DNA from: Leptidea sinapis
Taxonomy: Eukaryota > Arthropoda > Insecta > Lepidoptera > Pieridae
Length of the DNA stretch: 64,000 nt
Direction: 5' to 3'
NCBI RefSeq assembly: GCF_905404315.1
Contig: NC_066310.1
Location: 3,782,001-3,846,000, forward strand
Both the position numbers and the translations under genes were made by a program. The first letter of the stretch is position 1. The number at the start of each line of letters is the position of its first letter. Under the pieces are notes generated by a model. That model had not been told where the DNA came from. It did not search any database and worked only from the letters and a program-made list of their open reading frames with translations. Below, piece by piece: positions 34,882 through 46,395 of the stretch.

Positions 34882-34976
34882 GTCCTAATAACCATTACAT
34901 CATCCAAACGAGTGTTGTAATTAAATTCAGTACAACATTACAACACTCGTTTGGCTGATGTAATGGCTACTAGGAC
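34882..34976. repeat. Foldback sequence with 39-bp arms
   Basis: Left arm 34882-34920 (starts GTCCTAATAACCATTACATC) and right arm 34938-34976 are reverse complements with three mismatches, around a 17-nt loop. May be a small foldback MITE. No clear target duplication was seen. Confidence 0.85.
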
Positions 34977-35660
34977 TGGCTTTTTTAATGATAGTAAGCT
35001 AACTGTATTAGAATCTTTTATATTGGAGTCATACTATGGTTATAGATTAAGTCTTGTATGCACCTGTTGATAATTAGGTAATAAAACACTCATGTGATTA
35101 ACCCACATTCGTGTTTTAATACCCCTTATTACACAACAGTTGCATAAATAACTATTATGGTATCTACCGACCTGAAACGCTATGCTTAGGTCTTTACCGT
35201 AATAATTAAATACCCTGACCTACATAAGGAAGCAGTAAGATTTTGTAATTCCCTGTTTCCTCAATGAAATTATCCATCAAAACAGAATTCGACATTAAAA
35301 CATTCTAACGACAAAAGTGCTGCGGAAATGAGAGGAAGTACTTCGCTACTTCGGGACACAATTGTCGATTTAATTTTTTCAGTTTTTTCGGAACGCTTTT
35401 ATTGGTCCATGGCGGCCGATGCGGGTGATAAAAACAAACACCGATTTTCCTTTCGTCGTTATCTCGTTTTCGTATTGATTTTTTATTATTTGTATTGAAT
35501 CTGGGTGGAATTTATTGTGATCAGAATTTGGAGAGAGCGTAATAAAGCGTTTTAATATATTTGTTATACTTGGCATGATGATGAGATGGGTGATATAATG
35601 ACACTTTAATCTGTCGTCAAGGAGTAGTGTGTAGACCACAACCAATACCACTGCGTGTTT
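34977..35660. other. Non-coding DNA, nothing recognised
   Basis: Contains a 90-codon minus-strand frame (35379-35651) without recognisable domain, signal or context. I do not call it a gene. Confidence 0.4.
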
Positions 35661-35664
35661 AGAT

Positions 35665-35855
35665 TTGAAGGGTGCCGTAGATAACTACTTAAATTACTGG
35701 TACACTGATAATAAACATCTTATGATTCACAGTTTAAAGATGATGAATGCATTCACAGTTCTGCTCAGACTATTGGATTTTTAAGGAATTCTGGAGTGAC
35801 ACTACATTCTGATAAGCATGGGTATTATTACCATCAGCTGATGATTTTTTTTTTA
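35665..35855 (+). repeat. Family B repeat, diverged copy
   Basis: 'gaagggtgccgtag...aaattactgg...ttaccatcagctgatg' is a decayed family B copy directly before a better one. Confidence 0.6.
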
Positions 35856-35928
35856 TAGAAATACAGTTACCGTATTTAAAAACAATCCATTAAAAATGGT
35901 CTGGCGATAAAGCGGGATGGCTTACATA

Positions 35929-36185
35929 CCGGCTAGATTATAGGCGCTTACACATTACTATGTGTAAGCTGTGTTTCAGTATGAAGGGCGCCGTAGCTAT
36001 TGAAATTACTGGGCAAATGAGACTTAACATCTTATGTCTTAAGGTGACGTAAGTGCAGTTGTAGTGCCACTCAGAGTTATTAGGTCTTTTCAAGAATCCT
36101 AAGTGGCACTGCATTGTAATGGGCAGGGCGTATCAATTACCATCAAATGAACATCCTGCTCGTCTCGTCCCTTATTATGAAAAAG
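35929..36185 (+). repeat. Family B repeat
   Basis: 'ccggctagattatagg' to 'cgtctcgtcccttattatg'. The GTGCCACTCAG/CTAAGTGGCAC hairpin is weakened. Confidence 0.8.
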
Positions 36186-36419
36186 ATAGGCATTGGAACT
36201 CTATTATGAACTGCTTATAAAAATGCTGATACACTGAGTTTTATTCAAATCCGGGCGAAGCAACGAAATGTCAACTGTCATTTTATAGCCTGATATTGTC
36301 ATTTTCAATACGTCCTCCTTTCAGTATTTCCATAGCATTACCTAATTACGTCTTCTATTATATTAAAATACAAAACATTCTATTTTTATTATTTTGTATT
36401 ATATTTGTTTCTAAAATAT

Positions 36420-36646
36420 GGACGGTGATGTGTGGCGGTCCCTCCACAGCGCGGTTTTCAAGGAGCTTTCTTCCACGTACTACAAAGCTGTGGAATGAGC
36501 TTTCTTATGGGGTGTTTCCGGGATGATACGATGTGGGTTACCTTCAAAAAAAACGCGTACACCATCCTTAAAGACCGGCAACAATCCTGTGATTCCTCTG
36601 ATGTTTCAAGATAATGTGGGCGGCGGTGATCACGTAACACCAGGTT
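36420..36646 (+). mobile_element. Family A LINE 3' fragment
   Basis: Encodes RSFLPRTTKLWNELSYGVFP, is frameshifted, and is truncated at both ends. The A-rich tail is missing. Confidence 0.8.
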
Positions 36647-36714
36647 TGAGTTGGTTTATCATCCTCTTTGCTAGACGTACAGCATAGACGTATAGCAAAT
36701 TTAAGACTTTTATA

Positions 36715-37675
36715 CAGGGTGGACCAAAAGTTCGTTTATGATTGGAATGATGATTAAAAAAAAACTAATAACAGTAGATCAAAATTGTTTATTGTTTTCG
36801 ATAGTAAACAAAAGGGGAATTTATTTCTTAAAAATCACATCATCCATATGCAATCCTTCATTATTCTGGCATTGCTGCAATCTAGAGCGGAAATTTTCGA
36901 TAACAGCTTTACATGTTTCTGTTTAGATGTTTTAGATTTCTGTGCGAATACGATCCTTTAATTCGTCAAGAGTTACTGGGTTGGTTGGCTGGAATGCAGG
37001 GGTTTTTGATCACCATGACATAGTGTCACTCCAATTACGACAATTTTGTCTATTAACATGCCCATTTAGGTGGAAGTGTGCCTCGTTGAGAAAAAAATGT
37101 TTGTAAAACTGGTGAATAGCTCTACCATTTCGTTCGCAAATTGCAACCTAGTGGCATGGTACTGAGGCCTTAATTCCTGCACCATTTGGATTTTATAGGA
37201 ATGTAGACTTAAATCTTTCTTGAAAATGCGGTTTAATACATCATTATCATGGCACGTTAAGGACAGCAGACCGCTTTCGAGTTGAAAGTCCAGGTTGGTC
37301 ATGAACAGACGATTTTACTCGCTCCACGTTTTCGGGGTCCCTCGACGTTCTAGGCCGGCCAGATCGAGGTAAATCCATTGTTGAATCCGTCTTCTCAAAC
37401 TTGAGCACCCATTTTTTAATTAACACACCTGATGGAGCTTGATTTTTGTGTCGTATCTTGTAATGATTGCAAAACTTTCGTTGAGATAAGGTCGCAGAAT
37501 CGTTGTTTCGATAGTACTCGCGTACACAAAACGCATGTTGACTACCGCTGAACGACGCCATGGTACTAAATTCCCATTGGCCGTTCTTGCAATGCGTAAC
37601 CCTTCCACCCCCCTCCGCCGCCATTGCTAGACGCGGCAACCGATTCAAATGTTAACGGACTTTTGGACCAACCTG
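36715..37675 (-). pseudogene. Internally deleted Tc1/mariner-type transposon
   Basis: 961 bp between TA dinucleotides (36713-36714 and 37676-37677). Terminal repeats start CAGGGTGGACCAAAAGTTCG at the left, and CAGGTTGGTCCAAAAGTCCG read inwards from the right. On the minus strand the transposase N terminus is readable (CNHYKIRHKNQAPSGVLIKK, SGRPRTSRDPENVERVK) and continues after a frameshift (SYKIQMVQELRPQYHATRLQ, then a damaged HLNGHVNRQN block) to a C-terminal remnant (KAVIENFRSRLQQCQ). Most of the catalytic core is missing. Confidence 0.87.
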
Positions 37676-37739
37676 TACTTTTCTCATGCCATTGTCTTAT
37701 CTGGACCAAATTACCAAACCACACGGGAAGCACCATTTT

Positions 37740-37858
37740 CAAATAAAAAAAGAATCATCAAAATCGGTTCACCCAGTCGAAAGTTTGAGCTAACAAACAT
37801 AAAAAAAAAAACAAACCGACGAATTAAGATCCTCCTCCTTTTTTGAAGTCGGTTAATA
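37740..37858 (-). repeat. 'GACTTCAAAAAAGGAGG' family repeat, partial
   Basis: Reverse copy ending CCTCCTTTTTTGAAGTCGG on the plus strand. It adjoins the Tc1/mariner element. Confidence 0.65.
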
Positions 37859-38384
37859 AAATATTCTGAAATATCCTCCGATTAGCGAATTTCTTCATAA
37901 ACAAATTAAATGTTCGCAATCTAGGTCTATCCGAAACCCAGACACGTAACCACAAATTTTGGCAAAAAACCATTAGGTTTAATCTCTGAGAAAACGCATT
38001 TATCTATTATTGTGTCTAATAATAATTAAAAGTACAATGTGCGCAGAAGTACAAAGATATTCAGCTCCTCTATTTCCTTGTAACATCTTCAACGCCATGG
38101 ATCTTTAGAGAACTTTAATTCATCAAAAACTTTGAGCCATTCGTTTGTGTAGGTACAATGTATTACTTCAAGACAGTTCACAATAGAAGTGGAGCTCAAG
38201 AAATAACGAAATGAAGCAATTTATAGTTTGCGGGCGAAGTTTTATGTCAACTTTGGTCGGCGGATAGTAAGTTGTCTGTTCTACTAGCCTAAAAGTTCTT
38301 TGTGGGCTTATATTATTAATACAAAGGGTGTTAGATCCTTGCCTGCAGATTGTGTGTTTGTGTGTGATCTTTACAATTCACCTT
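37859..38384. other. Non-coding DNA, nothing recognised
   Basis: No ORF or recognised repeat. Confidence 0.4.
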
Positions 38385-38978
38385 TTCAGGGTTCCGTAGC
38401 CAAATGGCAAAAAACGGAAACCTTATAAATTCGTCATATCTGTCCGTCTGTCCGTGTATGTCACAGCCACTTTTTTCCAATACTATAAGTAGTCTTAACT
38501 TGATACTTGAATCTTGGTAAGTAGATGTATTCTGTGAACCGCTTTTAAATTTTCACAGAAAAATAAAAAAAAAAACAGTAAATTTTCGGGGTTCCCAATA
38601 AGTAATTCCAATTTTTTTTTCATCAAACCCATTTGGTATGGATAGATCTTCAAAAATGATATTGAGGTTTCTAAAATAATTTTTTTCAACTGAATAGTTT
38701 GCGCGAGAGACACTTCCAAAACGGTAAAATGTGTCCCCGCCCTGTAACTTCTAAAATAAGAGAATGATAAAACTAAAAAAATATATGATGTACATACATT
38801 CCCATGCAAACTTCCACCATAAAATTGATTAGAACGAGATCTAGTAAGTAGTTTTTTTAATACATCATAAATCGTTAACCGCAATTTACCTTTCATTCAT
38901 TCAACTCAAACATAAAAAAAATTACTTGCTGCTACAGAACCCTTTATGGGCGAGTCCGACTCGCACTTGGCCGTTTTC
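38385..38978 (+). repeat. 'GGGTTCCGTA' lepidopteran repeat, copy 1
   Basis: Starts TCAGGGTTCCGTAGCCAAAT and ends GCGAGTCCGACTCGCACTTGG-like ('cgagtccgactcgcacttgg', 38952-38971) followed by 'ccgttttctt'. This start and end pattern is widespread in moths and butterflies. The internal 133-codon minus frame has no known domain. Confidence 0.7.
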
Positions 38979-39259
38979 TTAATTTATTTATTTAGTCACC
39001 TGTAAGATATAGTTTGAATTTCAGTAATAATGAATAATAATAATAATAAAAGTATTCATTGGCACCCATTAAACACTTTCGTCTTTGTCTACTTTGGGGC
39101 TAGATAAAATTATCATTTATTATATTTTTCGATCACAAGAAAAGTGTAAAAATAAAAGTTGTAGATCTTTTCATGACCTTCAACTTTGCATTTAAATTTT
39201 TTTCCATAGGACTTGTAGTTTCGACGGAAATCGAGATTAAACCGTTTTTTACCCTTAAG

Positions 39260-39273
39260 CCCCCCCCCCCCCC
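39260..39273. repeat. Poly-C tract
   Basis: Fourteen consecutive C in otherwise AT-rich DNA. The length may be affected by sequencing error. Confidence 0.8.
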
Positions 39274-39502
39274 TTTTACCACTTCCCAACCTCAGATCGT
39301 AATTTATATTTCCTTTCATTTTTGATATATTATTTTCCTTTTCCAATGGGTTTCATCCTTCTATTATTTTATTTCCCTTTTTATCATTTTCAAAGGCTTC
39401 AGCACTGGTCTACTAGAGATTTCCATCACCCAATCTTGCAATGCCCGAGGAATTATCTTACTTAAATTTACACATCTTAAATAATTGATACGCAACCAAC
39501 TC

Positions 39503-39670
39503 TAAAATTCTGAGCGGCACTACAATTGCGCTCGTCACCTTGAGACATAAGATGTTAAATCCCATTTGTCCAGTAATCACTAGCTACGGCGCCCTTCAGA
39601 CCGAAACACAGTAATGTTTACACATTACTGCTTCACGGCAGAAATAGGCGCCGTAGTGATACCCATAATT
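39503..39670 (-). repeat. Family B repeat, truncated
   Basis: Only the middle and 5' part, from 'aaaattctgagcggcac' to 'gatacccataa'. Confidence 0.75.
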
Positions 39671-40009
39671 TATCCCAAGAAAATGAAGCTCTATTTTATT
39701 TCGATACCCGCCCTCGCTTCATTTCGGTCACGCTTCGGTGACTAAAAGGGTTACTACAGCTACTACAGCTGTTTCATTTTTAGTATTTACTTTACTATTT
39801 CCTGAATAATAATTATTCTTTTTCATTGGGTATTATTGCTCATTTAACCCGGAAAATGTAAATGGTAATAAATTATAATTAATAAACACCAAACGAGGCT
39901 TGTTTGGAATATATTAATGATTCTATTTCTTGATTTATTTTTACGACGCTTTCATGTGAATTATCAAAACATGAACATTATAGGCTTAATTTGATTGTTA
40001 GCCTCGTCG

Positions 40010-41045
40010 TCCCGTTTTGAGGGTTTCGTACCTACAAAAAGAAAAAACGGAACCCTTATAGGATTACTTTGGCGTCCTTCCGTCCATCTGTCAAGACCCT
40101 TTTTCTCAGAAACGCGTAAAATTATCGAGTTGAAACTAAAACTAACTTAAAATTATGCACTCAAATCTAAATCTCTTGATACTGTTTATAAAAATTAAAC
40201 TTCTAAGTTAAAAAGACACGGTATTTTCCATTCACCTAGAACAAAGAAATTCGGCAATTTATTCCGTCTTATTAAGTCTGCTGTGGGCGGTAGATTGAAC
40301 TGGTGTACCAGACTGTCAGCCAGTAGGGAAAAGTGGTAATTGCTCGTGAGACGAATCACATCTGCCCCAAAAGATGTCACTTCGTGATGACCATGACCAC
40401 TTTGCCAAGAGTGTCACGAAGAAGAAGAATAATAATAATTGAAGAAGAACTTAATAATATATTAACACTAGCTGACCCAGCAAACGTTGTATTGCCGATA
40501 TTAAAATCGCGATACAAAAGTAACTGTTGATCGTAGATGGGTGAAAATTTGAAGTTGTATGTATTTTTTAATGCCGATTCATTCATAGTCAAACAAATTT
40601 AAAAAAAATAACAAAAAAAAATTGGCGTGGACCACCCTTAACATTTAGGGGGATGAAAAATAGATGTTGTCCGATTCTCAGACCTACCCAATATGCACTC
40701 AAAATTTCATGAGAATCGGTCAAGCTGTTTCGAAGGAGTTTAACTACAAACACCGCGACATGAGAATTTTATATATTAGATGTACCTTCTAATAAAATCC
40801 TAAAAAACAGGGTGTTTTTAGTATTTAAAATTTTGAGTTAAGTTATGTGTCGTGGGGTATTGTATTAAAGCTCTTCATTGGCAGAAGCTTAAACATATTT
40901 TTAGTTATTTTTATGATGTTTTAATTACTATTTATCACGAAGAATAAAAAAAATCTTCTCCCCCCTTTATTATGAGTATCGGTAGTAATTAATAATATGT
41001 ACGGAACCCCGAAACAAGTTCGACTCACACTTGTGAAGTTTTCTT
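40010..41045 (+). repeat. 'GGGTTCCGTA' repeat, decayed, carrying a Helitron-like insert
   Basis: The start ('gagggtttcgtacc', 'acggaacccttatagg') and the end ('acggaaccccgaaac...ttcgactcacacttg') match copy 1. The interior contains the complete Helitron-like element 40468-40780. Confidence 0.55.
40468..40780 (-). mobile_element. Non-autonomous Helitron-like element, complete
   Basis: On the minus strand it begins TCTAATATATAAAATTCTC and ends GGGTCAGCTAG, flanked by A and T. 313 bp and non-coding. Relatives: 18450-19085, 46044-46351 and 49706-49903. Confidence 0.72.
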
Positions 41046-41213
41046 TATAAGTAAACTACTATATATATAAGCGATCAAAAAGCCTGAGACTAGATTATAA
41101 TCATTTTAGAGTAATTGCAATGGCAAACAGTGCAAATAAGAATACTGGGAGAGGTTTTTGCGCTGTACCTGTAGTCTCACTCATCGCCTCATTTGATTCC
41201 GAAGCGGTGCATA
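41045..41213 (+). mobile_element. LINE 3' UTR fragment
   Basis: 'gcgatcaaaaagcctgagactagattataatcattt...actgggagaggttttt' matches the 3' part of the LINE tails at 11640-11800 and 59070-59220. Confidence 0.5.
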
Positions 41214-41214
41214 A

Positions 41215-41545
41215 ATTTTTTTTTATGGAAAAGGAGGACACGGGCGTACGGGTTACCTGGTGTTAAGTAATCACCGCCGCCCACATTCTCTTGCAACACC
41301 AGAGGAATCACAAGAGCGTTGCCGGCCTTTTGAGGAAGGTGTACGCGCTTTTTTTGAAGGTACCAATGTCGTATCGTCTCGGAAATACCGCACAAGTAAG
41401 CTCATTCCACAGCTTTGTAGTACGTGGAAGAAACTCCTTGAAAAACGTAGCGCGGAGGACCGTCATACTTCCAGATGTCTATCATCCACAGTCTTCGGAA
41501 GCGACGTCTCTACGAAACACCAAGTGATCCAGCTGTTCACAGAGT
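41215..41545 (-). mobile_element. Family A LINE 3' fragment
   Basis: Plus strand starts TTTTTTTTTATGGAAAAGG and continues to 'cgctgcgcgtct'-region equivalents near 41545. The minus strand carries the damaged LWNELP region. Confidence 0.8.
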
Positions 41546-41829
41546 AAAGCGTGCATTAAATGACGTCAAAAAGTATTCGAAAGCAAACACATCCCGAAAC
41601 TAGAGCTCCCAGCTTTTTAAACTAGAAATGAAGTGAAATTAACAGAACGGAGAAATAAAATGTACTGTATTTTACAAAAGAAAACAGGACCTCTGAGGCA
41701 ATAAATGGCACTAAACTTCACAATGACAACTATGACAACTTCTATCTCAACTACTGTCAGTCACAGTGCCCCTGAAAACGTTCTCCTGCAGCGGTCGGGA
41801 AACAACGGGTTAATTAATTTTAATATATG

Positions 41830-42310
41830 TCCACTGTCCTGATGTTTGTTTCCACTGTACTTCTAAACTAATGAACGGATTTAAATGGGGATTTTTAGGC
41901 AGTTTAGTCCAACTTGAGAGGTAGGATAGGTTTTATTTCGATTTTGGAGCCATAATTATTCTTTTTTTATGGAAAAGGAGGATAAACGAGCGTACGGGTC
42001 ACCTGGTGTTAAGTGATCACCGCCGTCCTCTTCTTGCAACACCAGAGGAATCACAGGAGCGTTGCCGGCCTTTAAGGAAGGTGTACTGCGCTTTTTTTGA
42101 AGGTACCCATGTCATTGTTTTGTTTTCAATATTTGTTTCGTATGGCCATATTTTCTAAGAGAGAATTTATTGACACACGGATTGACAGTTATGCTGTGAA
42201 ACAATTTAATTAAAACAACAGGGAGGGAATTTTACGAAATATTATTAATAAATTTATAAAAAACAGTTGTTTATTTATTATTTACAGAACAACGTCTGTC
42301 GGGACAGCCA
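41830..42310 (+). mobile_element. Helitron-like element interrupted by a LINE tail
   Basis: 'aatgaacggatttaaatgggg' at one side and 'caacgtctgtcggga' at the other match the intact element 44905-45266. A family A LINE 3' tail (41965-42113) sits in the middle. The 3' CTAG is mutated (CCAG). Confidence 0.65.
41965..42113 (-). mobile_element. Family A LINE, 3' terminal fragment
   Basis: 'tttttttatggaaaaggagg' to 'gaaggtacccatgtc', inserted in the Helitron-like element. Confidence 0.8.
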
Positions 42311-42472
42311 GTAACTTATAAAAAATGTAACTCTTACGCACATAGCTTGTCTAAAATATACCGTAACAATTACACGCATTTTAATACATTTAAATGTGTT
42401 TTATTAAAATTTGTTACACTCGCATTAATCAAAGAAAATACTAAATATAATACTGTTTAAATAGTATGGTTG

Positions 42473-43130
42473 GAAAACCTACCCACCACACTTTATATAA
42501 TATTGACACACTTTTAGACATATTAAATTACCCCAAACTAGGCATAGCCTGTACTATGGGTACAAGACAACTATATATTTAATACAATATACATACTTAA
42601 ACCACGGACGAGTAAAAAAAGAAGGACTCCGCGCCGTGATATTAGCAAGTGAAGCTCCATTATGCTAGAGTGTGTGCGGTTATTAAACGGTGGATACTAG
42701 TTACACAATTTTTTCTCCCTTTGATTAATCATATATGGCGGCAAATACTCATATAGTATCGTTTTTACACTTATTCACAACGCACGACGGCATTTTTAAA
42801 ATATTTTATTGAGACGCAAACTGATCTGTCACAGACGATGACAATTCTCATAATGGCCGCCTATCCTAGGCCTGTAGTAGTGTAAATATGTCCGTGGGGC
42901 TATGTATTTACACGTTAATCGGCTTGTTTTGTTATGTAAAGTGACACGGAGTCCTTATTTTTTTACTAGTCCGTGACTTAAACATACATATAATATATAT
43001 ATCCATGACTCGCAAACAAACATCCATATTCATCATATAAATGATTGCACCTACCGGGATTCGAACACGGGACCTCTAGCTTAGTAGTCAGGGTCAATAA
43101 CTGTTCGGCTATATGGGTCGTCGACTTATC
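42473..43130 (-). mobile_element. tRNA-derived SINE split by a MITE
   Basis: The head with a B box (plus strand GGATTCGAACA, about 43058-43068) lies at 42984-43130 and the body with tail at 42473-42602. Removing the MITE 42603-42975 and one copy of its 8-bp duplication restores a continuous SINE. Confidence 0.85.
42603..42975. mobile_element. MITE with 8-bp target duplication
   Basis: 373 bp with terminal inverted repeats of about 29 bp, starting CACGGACGAGTAAAAAAA (left) and CACGGACTAGTAAAAAAA (right, inwards). Flanked by a perfect ACTTAAAC duplication (42595-42602, 42976-42983). An 8-bp duplication is typical of hAT and P superfamilies. No transposase. Confidence 0.92.
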
Positions 43131-43580
43131 AACAACGTATCTACAGCTTCCAGAGATGACGTAAATCGTAAAACATTAAGCCAAGAAGTGTGGCTCGTAA
43201 AATTGGGAAATCTGCTGGAGCCGTCATAAAACAGACATTTTCGGAAAATAACTTGGCAGTACATAAATAGGTCAGGGAATGTAGTGGGCTGTTTTGTTAC
43301 TTTTACGAGCAAACCTTATGGATAAAAGTCTTAATTCCTTTTACATACATCATGGGGAACTTGGTGTATGGTTTCTTAAATAGAAATCTTAATAAGGTCT
43401 TAAAATGAATATAATGTAAATTTATATATTACATTGCTACTTACGATTGCAACGATTCGGATATTGAGAAAGTTGTACAGCAATGGTGAATAAAATGACT
43501 AAAAAACTAATAAAATCAGTTTCTTATACGTTCGACTCTCGAGCTCAACTTTTTACGAAAATATGGTAAATTCAGTAATT
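43131..43580. other. Non-coding DNA, nothing recognised
   Basis: The short minus-strand frame at 43109-43312 has no recognisable domain. Confidence 0.4.
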
Positions 43581-43583
43581 GTA

Positions 43584-43852
43584 GTGACGACTTGTATAGC
43601 CGCGTGGTTAGCGATCTTACCTGCTATGCTAGACGTCCCGGGTTCGAATCCCAGTAGGTGCAAGCATTTATATGATGAATATTGATGTTTGTTTCCGAGT
43701 CATGGATATGTATTAATGTATGTTTAAGTAAGTATATTGTATTAAATATATCGTTGTCTTGCAACCCATAACATAGGCTATATGCTTAATTTGAGGCAAG
43801 ATAATTTGTGTAAAAGTGTGTCAACATTAGTATTATTATATTGATAGCAATC
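43584..43852 (+). mobile_element. tRNA-derived SINE, best-preserved head
   Basis: The A-box-like TAGCCGCGTGG (43597) and B box GGTTCGAATCC (43641-43651) are exactly 44 bases apart, as in a tRNA. The body and an (ATT)-type tail follow. Confidence 0.88.
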
Positions 43853-44300
43853 TCCTGCACGTACATAAACATTATAATAAGCGACAACCATAATTTAAAC
43901 ACTAGAAATAAATACAAGCTTATAGTGACCCCTACTAGGCTCTGTAAAATACACAATTCTTTTGCATGCAATGATATTAAATTTTACAATAAATTACCAA
44001 AAAGTGTATCTGAATTATCAATAAATAAATTTAAATCTTTTGTTAAACCCAGACTTACGTCGTAGGCTTATTAAAGTATTGAAGATTATGTAAACGATAT
44101 TACAATGTGGAATTGAATAGTATTATAGTTAATTTTTCTTATGGATTTTATGGTTCAGCCTTGTATTGTGTTACTGGCTTGCATTATTTTTAAAATATAT
44201 ATCTTTAAACTTTTGTATTATTAACATGTATTTGAATTGAATTTTTGGCAATCTTTTGCTTTTATGTCAATAAAATATTTTTGACTTTTGACTTTGATTC
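43853..44300 (+). pseudogene. Jockey-like LINE 3' fragment
   Basis: Encodes HNLNTRNKYKLIVTPTRLCK, FYNKLPKSVSELSINKFKSF and ends at 44065. A 3' UTR and TTTGACTTT-type tail follow. It abuts the SINE tail directly. Confidence 0.75.
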
Positions 44301-44394
44301 AAAAGCGCTTAGTTTAAGTCTAACTAAATAAAGTTTAATTGACTTTGACTTTGAATGAGAATCTCATACACATTTATCACTATGTATATATATT

Positions 44395-44583
44395 GAGCAG
44401 GAAGTTCAGCTGATGGTAATTGATACGCCATGCCCATTACAATGGAGTGCCGCACAGGATTCTTGAAAAACCCAAAAATTCTGAGTGGTACTATAATTGC
44501 GCTCGTCACCATGAGACATAAGATGTTAAGTCTCTTTTCCCCAATAATAACACTAGCCACGGCGCCTATAAAACCGAAACATA
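44395..44583 (-). repeat. Family B repeat, truncated
   Basis: 'gttcagctgatggtaattg' to 'gcgcctataaaaccgaaac' (plus strand). Confidence 0.8.
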
Positions 44584-44904
44584 AAAAGTTGACAATTAAG
44601 TTTAACTATTCATTCCCAGACAGGTCATCTATGTAAATGAAGAATATATACTATCTTCAATGCTTATTTGAATAGTTATAACATTCATAATTGGATCATT
44701 ATATAATGATGTTTGCATTGTTAGAACATTGCATTCGGAAAGGCTGTAATCAAATGTCTCACGAAAGCGCTCCGGGAATATTCCCGCCTCGGTACTAACT
44801 AGATGCAGTATTTAAGCTGTGTTATCTACGCCACATCGTTATTTGAAGATTAGCTCTCTCATATAGCGTTAAATTATACATCCATGTATCTATAACGTAC
44901 GTAA

Positions 44905-45266
44905 TCTATACATATAAATAAAATACGTGACACGTTGTTTGTCCGTGATGGACTCCTAAACTAATGAACGGATTTTAATGGGGATTACTTCATGGAGTGC
45001 AGTTTTCCAACTTGAGAGATAGGATAGTTTTTATTTCGATGTGGGGCCCCTAATTATTTTCAATATTTGTTTTGTATCAACATATTTTCTATTAGAGAAT
45101 TTAGTGACGCACGTTTTTACAGTTTCGCTGTGAAACAATTTCAATATAACTGTTTAGGAGCATTTTTTACGAAATAATTCTTGATGTTTTGAAATATTAT
45201 TGGCTAATTCCTATAAAACAGTATTTTTTTTAATATCTTCAGGACAACGTCTGTCGGGTAAGCTAG
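44905..45266 (+). mobile_element. Non-autonomous Helitron-like element, first of a head-to-tail pair
   Basis: Begins TCTATACATATAAATAAAAT after A (44904) and ends GGGTAAGCTAG at 45266. The next base is the first base of another such element. Non-coding. Confidence 0.75.
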
Positions 45267-45591
45267 TCTATACATATAAATAAAATTGGAGTGTCTGTTT
45301 GTGATATTGAAATAACCGTTATTTTACTACATGTATATGAATATATATACGGTACGTACATCAAAATAACATTTTTTATCTGTCTGTCTGTTTGTTCCGG
45401 CTAATCTCTGAAATGGCTGTACTGATTTTGACGGGACTTTTTTTAGCAGGTACCTGATGTAATAAGGAGTAACTTAGGCTACGTTTATTTTAGAAAAATT
45501 CTTTTAATTTTGGTAATGTTGCAATGTCCAAGATACGGTCTAACTCTAAAAATAATTTATATGGCAAAACAATGTTTGCAGGGTCAGCTAG
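45267..45591 (+). mobile_element. Non-autonomous Helitron-like element, second of the pair
   Basis: Begins TCTATACATATAAATAAAAT, like its neighbour, but has a different interior ('tctgtctgtttgttccggc'). Ends GGGTCAGCTAG before T. Confidence 0.75.
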
Positions 45592-45639
45592 TAATATATG
45601 ACAGGCGTTGTTCTGTACATAATAAATAAAATTCTTTTT

Positions 45640-45913
45640 TTTATTAATTTGTGAATATGCTCCCTGTTGTTATAATGAAATTGTTTCACAGCAGAACTGT
45701 GCGTCAATAAATTCTTTTATATAAAATATGTCAATACAAAATAAATATTGGAAATAAAAATAACTATGGGTTACAAATCGAAATAAAAAGTATCCTATCT
45801 CTCAAGTTGGACTAAACTGCACTCCATGAAGTTAATCCCCGTTAAAATCCGTTCATTAGTTTAGGAGTTCACTGGAAACAAACATCAGTACACTGGATTT
45901 ATATATATTAAGA
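45640..45913 (-). mobile_element. Helitron-like element, 3' truncated
   Basis: On the minus strand it begins TCTTAATATATATAAATCC next to A and carries the 'gtccaacttgagagatagg' block of 44905-45266. The CTAG end is missing. Confidence 0.65.
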
Positions 45914-46043
45914 TTGTACCGTGGTTAAGGGTCCACACAAAAATAAGCTCACTAAATTGTCAATAAAATTCGCTTCATCTGCTACTTAATAAAGGAAAAT
46001 CTAAAATTATTGCTGCGCTTGTGAAAGTTGCAGCTTTAATATA

Positions 46044-46351
46044 TCTAATATATAAAATTCTCGTGTCATGGTGTTAAACTTTGAACTCCTCCGAAACGGC
46101 TTGAAAGATTCTCATGAAATTTTGAGTGCACATTGGGTAGGTCTGAGAATCGGACAACATCTATTTTTCATTCCCCTAAATCTTAAGGGTGGTCCACGCC
46201 AATTTTTTTGACATTTTTTTTTAAATTTGTTTGATTATGAGTCATCTTTAAAAAATACATACAAATTCAAATTTTCACCCATCTACGATCAATAGTTACT
46301 TTTGTATCGCGATTTTAATATCGGCAATACAACGTTTGCTGGGTTAGCTAG
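46044..46351 (+). mobile_element. Non-autonomous Helitron-like element, complete
   Basis: Begins TCTAATATATAAAATTCTCG after A and ends GGGTTAGCTAG before T. 308 bp. Same family as 40468-40780, opposite strand. Confidence 0.74.
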
Positions 46352-46395
46352 TTATGCTCGTATGTAAATGTCTTTATGAAAAAAAGTGACGAAAT

